Below are positions 21,005-25,278 of a stretch of 25,278 bases of DNA, piece after piece. The notes under the pieces were generated by a model that was not told the DNA's origin, did not search any database, and saw only the letters and a list, made by a program, of their open reading frames with translations. How positions within the stretch are numbered: position 1 is the first letter of the stretch; the number at the start of each line of letters is the position of its first letter. This DNA is from JAXHLG01 sp046497225 (GTDB lineage: Bacteria; Patescibacteriota; Minisyncoccia; Moranbacterales; DUUL01). The position numbers were made by a program, and so were the translations under genes. The DNA is taken from the NCBI GenBank assembly GCA_046497225.1, contig JAWOGA010000007.1, positions 1 through 25,278 of the forward strand. The letters run 5' to 3'.

Positions 21005-22072
21005 ATGAGCTTTTTAAATAAAAGTTTGCTGGGGTTGGTTTTTTTTGTTTTGATTTTGGCTATAGGGGGATGGATAGTTTTTGGGAAATTTCAAGAACAA
21101 GTTTACAATTCTACTGAAAGTGATTCAAATATAAAAAAAACAATTGAAGTTAAGAAAAACCAATCCGGTAAAGACGTTGGAAAAATGTTGGAAGAAATGG
21201 ATTTGGTAAAAAGTAAGTATCATTTTTATTATTACATCTGGCAAGGAGACTTGGCCTCCGGAATTCAAGCGGGGGAATATGAAATATCTCCCAATATGAC
21301 TATTCCGGAGATAGTATCTATTTTAACAAATGGCGAGATCAAACAAGAGTACAAAAAACTAACAATTCCGGAAGGCTTTACCAATAAAAAAATTATTGAA
21401 AAACTAGAAGAAACAGCGCCTAAAATAGCTGATGATTTTCAAGAAATTGTTAATTGCAAATGTTTAGCTGTAAATAACTGCTCATGTGACAAACTAAGCG
21501 AAAAATATGATTTCCTGGGAAATATTCCCGAAGGTGTTGATATGGAAGGATATCTTTTCCCCGATACTTATTTTATTTATCCGGAAGAAAGCGCTTTGGA
21601 CTTAGTTAAAAAGTTTTTAAATAATTTTCAGAAAAAAACGGCGGGTTTGGAGAGGGAAAATCCATCCTTTTTTTCCAAAAGAAACTTCCATGAAATTATA
21701 ACAATGGCTTCCATTATAGAAAAAGAAGTTAGCAATATTGAGGACAAAAGGCTGGTTTCGGGAATTTTTTGGAAGAGAGTTGAAGATGAATATCCACTGC
21801 AGAGTTGCGCTACTTTAGCTTATGCTTTAGGAGTTAATAAGGAGCAATATTCCACTCAAGACACGGAGGTGGATTCTCCTTATAATACTTATAAAAACCC
21901 CGGTTTGCCTCCCGGGCCGGTTTCCAACCCGAGTATTGAATCCATTAAAGCTGCCGTTAATCCAAAAGAAAGTGATTATTATTATTTTTTAAACAATCAA
22001 GAAACAGGAGAAACGGTGTTTTCTGAAACGTTGGAAAAGCACAACCTGAACAAAGAAAGGCATGGACTTTAA
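21005..22072 (+). CDS. mltG: endolytic murein transglycosylase MltG (YceG-like)
   Basis: MltG cuts nascent glycan strands in peptidoglycan and sets their length. One membrane helix lies at about 8-26, followed by a LysM-like domain (about 45-115, GKDVGKMLEEMDLVKS, QAGEYEISPNMTIPEI) and the YceG catalytic domain. The catalytic glutamate is Glu239 in MASIIEKEVS, with LQSCATLAYALG (the usual Asp is Cys here), SPYNTYKNPGLPPGPVSNP and AVNPKESDYYYFL. A cysteine-rich insert sits at about 150-162 (CKCLAVNNCSCDK), unlike E. coli MltG. The gene ends 11 bases before rodA, so cleavage and polymerisation of glycan strands are co-encoded. Confidence 0.93.
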   Translation: MSFLNKSLLGLVFFVLILAIGGWIVFGKFQEQVYNSTESDSNIKKTIEVKKNQSGKDVGKMLEEMDLVKSKYHFYYYIWQGDLASGIQAGEYEISPNMTIPEIVSILTNGEIKQEYKKLTIPEGFTNKKIIEKLEETAPKIADDFQEIVNCKCLAVNNCSCDKLSEKYDFLGNIPEGVDMEGYLFPDTYFIYPEESALDLVKKFLNNFQKKTAGLERENPSFFSKRNFHEIITMASIIEKEVSNIEDKRLVSGIFWKRVEDEYPLQSCATLAYALGVNKEQYSTQDTEVDSPYNTYKNPGLPPGPVSNPSIESIKAAVNPKESDYYYFLNNQETGETVFSETLEKHNLNKERHGL

Positions 22073-22083
22073 TTAAGTAAAAC

Positions 22084-23211
22084 ATGAAGTTTAATTTATC
22101 AAATATCTTAAAAATTGATTGGGTGCTATTTTTTGCGGTTGCCTTCCTTACAGCCTTAGGGTTGCTTGCTATTTATTCTTTTTCCATTACTTTTCAAGGT
22201 GAGGGATGGAGCAATTTTCAAAAACAGTTAGTTTTTTTGGGAGGGGGAATTTTTCTGTTTTTATTTTGTTTCTTAGTGGATTATAGAATCTGGAAAAATT
22301 ATAGCAAGTTTTTATATGGGGTAGGTGTTTTACTTCTTGGAGCGGTTCTTATTTTCGGAGTGACTGTGAGGGGAACGTCGGGGTGGTTTGATTTAGGGTT
22401 TGCTAATTTCCAACCGGTTGAGTTGATGAAGGTTTTGTTGGTTATAGTATTGGCGGGCTATTTATCTCGTTTTTCCGGAAGAAAAGTGGGGTTAAAAGGA
22501 TTAGTTGTTTCTTTTTTGATAATGCTAATTCCTGTTTTGTTGGTTTTAAAACAACCCGATTTTGGCTCTGCCATGGTACTGGCGATTATTTGGATTTTTA
22601 TGATATTTTTTGCGGGGATAGATAAGAGGGTGTTTTTTTCTTTAGTATTATTAGCGATTGCGGCCTTTATTTTAAGCTGGAGCATGTTTTTGAAGGATTA
22701 TCAAAAAGACAGAATTGAGGCTTTTGTTAACCCTCAAGCAGACCCTCTCAGAGGAGGATACAATGTAATTCAATCCATGGTGGCGATAGGTTCCGGCGGT
22801 TTAACCGGCAAGGGCATAGGATATGGTTCTCAAAGCCAGTTGAATTTTTTGCCGGAAAAGCACACGGATTTTATTTTTGCCGCTATTGCAGAAGAGAGCG
22901 GATTTTTAGGAGCTTCCTTGGTTTTATTTTTCTTTGGAGTATTTTTTTATAGATTGTTTAAAATTGCTTTGCACTCAAAAGATGAATTTGGTAAATTATT
23001 AGTAATGGGTTTTTTTGGGATGTTTTCTTTTCATGTGATTGTTAATATAGGAATGAATTTAGGGGTTATGCCCGTTGCGGGACTTTCCTTGCCTTTCTTG
23101 AGCTATGGAGGAAGTTTTTTGCTGGTGGGTTTTATTTCTTTAGGCTTGATTATGAGCGTATGGAAAAAGCGAAGAAGGAATAATATTGCAGAAGATGATT
23201 TACTGGTATAG
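22084..23211 (+). CDS. rodA: SEDS peptidoglycan glycosyltransferase RodA
   Basis: RodA polymerises lipid II into glycan strands, together with a class B penicillin-binding protein. About ten membrane helices are present; QPVELMKV (110-117) and QPDFGSAMV (157-165) are SEDS signatures, and the large loop reads NPQADPLRGGYNVIQSMVAI, SQLNFLPEKHTDFIFA. Asp262 in HTDFIFA is the catalytic aspartate seen in RodA and FtsW. The wording of this loop is closer to RodA than to FtsW, but this is a judgement. 375 residues is the usual length. It follows mltG by 11 bases and no transpeptidase gene is visible in the window. Confidence 0.9.
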   Translation: MKFNLSNILKIDWVLFFAVAFLTALGLLAIYSFSITFQGEGWSNFQKQLVFLGGGIFLFLFCFLVDYRIWKNYSKFLYGVGVLLLGAVLIFGVTVRGTSGWFDLGFANFQPVELMKVLLVIVLAGYLSRFSGRKVGLKGLVVSFLIMLIPVLLVLKQPDFGSAMVLAIIWIFMIFFAGIDKRVFFSLVLLAIAAFILSWSMFLKDYQKDRIEAFVNPQADPLRGGYNVIQSMVAIGSGGLTGKGIGYGSQSQLNFLPEKHTDFIFAAIAEESGFLGASLVLFFFGVFFYRLFKIALHSKDEFGKLLVMGFFGMFSFHVIVNIGMNLGVMPVAGLSLPFLSYGGSFLLVGFISLGLIMSVWKKRRRNNIAEDDLLV

Positions 23212-23253
23212 ACTGTTTGTTGAATAGTCAAATAAAAATTAATCTTATTTAAA

Positions 23254-24468
23254 ATGCTTACAAATGCTTATCAAGGTAGGCTTTTTGCTTTTGTTTTGTT
23301 TTCCTTGGCCTTTATTTCTTTAGGTTTAACAGCTCAAAAAACAGAAGCGCAGGAGGTGGAGAGGGAAGCGAGATTGTTCTTTTTTTATTCCGAATCTTGT
23401 CCGCATTGCGCGGCGGAAGAGAAGTTTTTGGATGATATAAAAGATGATCACCCTAATTTGAAAATTTATGATTTTTCAGTTAGCAGTAAAGAAGGAAGCG
23501 AATTATTTAACCGCGTAGCTCAAGAGCATAATGTAAGAGGAGTTCCCGTTACCATTATTGGAGATGAAGCAATAGTTGGTTTTGACAATGCAGAGGGAAT
23601 AGGGGAGAGAATTGAAAATAAAATTGAACACTGTTCCGAGAGTACTTGCCGGTCTTTTTTGGAAAATGTTATAGGCTTGCCGGCGCAGGAGGAATTGGAA
23701 AAGGAGAGGACAAATATTGAGAGTGGAGCTGGCAATGCTAAAAATCAAGATGTTCAAGAGGACGTCAAAATTTTTGGCAAAACCATAGGTTTAAGCGAAG
23801 AAAAATCATTATTTTTCCTGGGAATCGTTTTGGGTTTAGCCGACGGAATTAATCCTTGTATGTTTTCCGTGCTACTGTTTTTGTTAACATACCTGATGGC
23901 TATCGGATCTCAAAAAAGAGCTTTAAAGGCTGGAATTGCCTTTATAGTAACCACCTTTTTTGTTTACCTGCTTTTTATGTATGGAATCATTAAGGTGGTG
24001 GACGTATTAAACATAGAAAGCCAAGTCAGAGCCGTAGTGGCTGTAGTGGCTGTTTTAATAGGCTTGGTAATGATTAAAGACTACTTTTTTTATGGAAAAT
24101 GGTTTTCTTTTGAGATTTCGGATAAATATAAACCAAAATTAGAAGCGCTGTCCAAGAAAGGTACTGTTTTAAGCGCTATTTTACTGGCATTTTTTTCCAG
24201 TCTTATAGAGCTTCCATGCACTTCGGGTATCCCGTTGGCTTATATCTCGGTATTGTCAATTCAGGATGTTAATAAATTTTGGTATTTAATTTGGTATAAT
24301 TTATTCTTTGTTTTACCTCTTTTGGTTATCGTGCTGGGAGTGGTTTTTGCTTGGAAGAAAGTGGAGGTTGTGGAGAAGTGGAGAGAGAGGAGCAAAAAAT
24401 ATATGAGATTAGCGGCCGGAATAATTTTGATTTTACTGGCTATTGCAATTTGGAGAAATTGGTTGTAG
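23254..24468 (+). CDS. thioredoxin-CcdA/DsbD fusion, thiol-disulfide carrier
   Basis: A 404-residue protein joining two redox domains. After a signal-like helix (about 8-26, GRLFAFVLFSLAFISLGLTA) comes an extracytoplasmic thioredoxin-like domain with CPHC at 49-52 and cis-Pro98 (RGVPVTIIG); two further cysteines lie at 127 and 132. From about 185 to the end there are six or so membrane helices of CcdA/DsbD-beta type, with Cys202 (GINPCMFSV) and Cys322 (ELPCTSGIP) as the transmembrane pair. In the usual DsbD order the membrane domain precedes the thioredoxin; here it follows. It likely takes electrons from cytosolic thioredoxin to an outside substrate. CcdA-like genes alone would be the alternative reading. 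Confidence 0.88.
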   Translation: MLTNAYQGRLFAFVLFSLAFISLGLTAQKTEAQEVEREARLFFFYSESCPHCAAEEKFLDDIKDDHPNLKIYDFSVSSKEGSELFNRVAQEHNVRGVPVTIIGDEAIVGFDNAEGIGERIENKIEHCSESTCRSFLENVIGLPAQEELEKERTNIESGAGNAKNQDVQEDVKIFGKTIGLSEEKSLFFLGIVLGLADGINPCMFSVLLFLLTYLMAIGSQKRALKAGIAFIVTTFFVYLLFMYGIIKVVDVLNIESQVRAVVAVVAVLIGLVMIKDYFFYGKWFSFEISDKYKPKLEALSKKGTVLSAILLAFFSSLIELPCTSGIPLAYISVLSIQDVNKFWYLIWYNLFFVLPLLVIVLGVVFAWKKVEVVEKWRERSKKYMRLAAGIILILLAIAIWRNWL

Positions 24469-24499
24469 AATTTAATTAAAGAATTGATTTTGATTTTAC

Positions 24500-24527
24500 T
24501 TGACTTTTCCAAAGAAAATGATAAATT
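24500..24527 (+). promoter_or_regulatory. candidate promoter for the surface protein
   Basis: TTGACT (24500-24505) and TAAATT (24522-24527) are 16 bases apart on the plus strand, and the ATG of the next gene is about 40 bases downstream. The -10 is weak, so this is tentative. Confidence 0.35.
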
Positions 24528-24566
24528 AAAATAAAGATGTTTCAAATTAAAAAGTAAACAAAAAAA

Positions 24567-25278
24567 ATGAGTAAAAAAAAGAAATTGTTGTTAAGTTTGT
24601 TGGTGATTCCGGTGGTGGCTTTTGCTGTCCAAATAGGTGTTTTTAAGTTGGTTAAGGCGGATCATGCCTACAATTCGGCAATCCATCATGTAACCGGCTG
24701 GCTTTGGGGCGGATCAGAAGATGATAGCATCAGCGACTCTTCTATTGGTACTACAGATGGAAATGAAACCGGAGTGGGTTGGGGGAGTGTGAGTAGCGAT
24801 AAAGAATCAGGAGGTGCCAGTTATCAAGTTAATATTCCTTTTTGGGATTGTGGGGATACAGGTGATTGTAATGTAACCGGTTATGCTTGGCATGGGGGGG
24901 ATGGGGATGATGATAATAATCCAGAAGGTCTTGGTTGGATTGATTTTAACCCTTCAGGTCCTTACCCTTCATCGCCTAATCACAGTGCTAAAAGAGAAGG
25001 CAACAGTGATAAATTAACAGGATGGGCTAGAGTAGTGGGGATCCAGCAGGAGCTGGCAGTGGGAAACTCCGGTGGTTGGGAAGGATGGATTAAGATGAGT
25101 GGAACAGCAGACGATGGTACTTCTTATGGTGTTGATTTGAGCGATTTGGAAAATTCTTATGCTTGGAATGAGGAGAATTCAGATGGAGGATTAGGTTGGA
25201 TAAGTTTTGAAAAACTAGTGTTGCCGGGTGTTCCTCAATTCCAGGCTTGCCCGGAGACACCGCCGGCATTGAAAGTTG
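24567..25278 (+). CDS. secreted tryptophan/glycine-rich surface protein, 5' part
   Basis: The frame from the ATG at 24567 stays open to the end of the window (237 codons, 3' end missing). MSKKKKLLLSLLVIPVVAFA and a second hydrophobic part form a signal peptide, probably cleaved near VKA-DHA (about residue 31). The remainder is extracellular and rich in Gly, Trp, Asp and Ser, with repeated units such as GLGWIDFN, GWEGWIKMSG, GLGWISFE and LTGWARV, plus Asp/Gly-rich stretches that may bind calcium and a Cys pair in WDCGDTGDCN. Proteins with GW-I-F/D units like these are, from memory, common surface proteins in Parcubacteria, but the role is not known to me. A promoter candidate lies upstream. 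Confidence 0.75.
   Translation, partial: MSKKKKLLLSLLVIPVVAFAVQIGVFKLVKADHAYNSAIHHVTGWLWGGSEDDSISDSSIGTTDGNETGVGWGSVSSDKESGGASYQVNIPFWDCGDTGDCNVTGYAWHGGDGDDDNNPEGLGWIDFNPSGPYPSSPNHSAKREGNSDKLTGWARVVGIQQELAVGNSGGWEGWIKMSGTADDGTSYGVDLSDLENSYAWNEENSDGGLGWISFEKLVLPGVPQFQACPETPPALKV

Noticed and set aside
1..25278. CRISPR array or toxin-antitoxin pair in the accessory part
   Set aside because: No regularly spaced repeats of CRISPR length were found, and the two unknown proteins are separated by a terminator and lack toxin motifs; the winged-helix idea for the 110-residue protein is not enough to call a pair.

Overview
The window looks like a chromosomal contig from an uncultivated, small-genome bacterium of the Candidate Phyla Radiation (Patescibacteria), most likely a Parcubacteria-type lineage. 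The evidence is AT-rich DNA with short intergenic gaps, mostly SD-less starts, a compact F-type ATP synthase operon with a short delta subunit, a short YidC without a periplasmic domain, a KhpB/Jag lacking the Jag-N domain, and a tryptophan/glycine-rich surface protein of a kind I associate with that group. TGA is used as a stop (for example after the recombinase and glyA-independent genes), so this is not a lineage that recodes UGA as glycine. This placement is inference from gene content, not a phylogeny.

Layout. Bases 1 to about 103 are GC-rich and carry a different open frame; they look like a chimeric contig end. 118-1749 (minus) holds a GNAT acetyltransferase, a small four-helix membrane protein and an isochorismatase-family hydrolase. 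1750-4330 is the accessory part: a tyrosine recombinase whose promoter is embedded in repeats, a decayed 5' piece of lepA fused by ATGA overlap to its stop codon, then two unknown small proteins with near-perfect Shine-Dalgarno sequences, separated by a structured leader with a 17-codon ORF and hairpins. 4330-4670 is a gene-poor stretch with tiny ORFs. 4671-12018 (plus) is a complete ATP synthase operon in the order Z-B-E-F-H-A-G-D-C, ending in a strong terminator that lies inside the end of a convergent glycosyltransferase gene.

12023-16459 (minus) reads rpmH-rnpA-yidC-khpB, then a lipid-linked-glycan flippase and a GT2 glycosyltransferase. 16460-16600 is a divergent promoter region next to rpmH. 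16601-25278 (plus) holds a tiny membrane protein, a DivIC/FtsB-like protein, glyA, folD, an HlyD/MacA-type adaptor, mltG, rodA, a thioredoxin-CcdA fusion and the 5' part of a secreted surface protein.

How they work together. The atp genes make an enzyme whose c-subunit residues fit proton, not sodium, coupling. The rpmH-rnpA-yidC-khpB block is the classic RNA-processing/membrane-insertion cluster. mltG, rodA, the DivIC/FtsB-like protein, flippase and glycosyltransferase serve envelope growth and surface glycans. glyA and folD form a one-carbon folate pair. The Trx-CcdA fusion probably supplies reductant or thiol exchange outside the membrane. The least explained part is 1750-4330.
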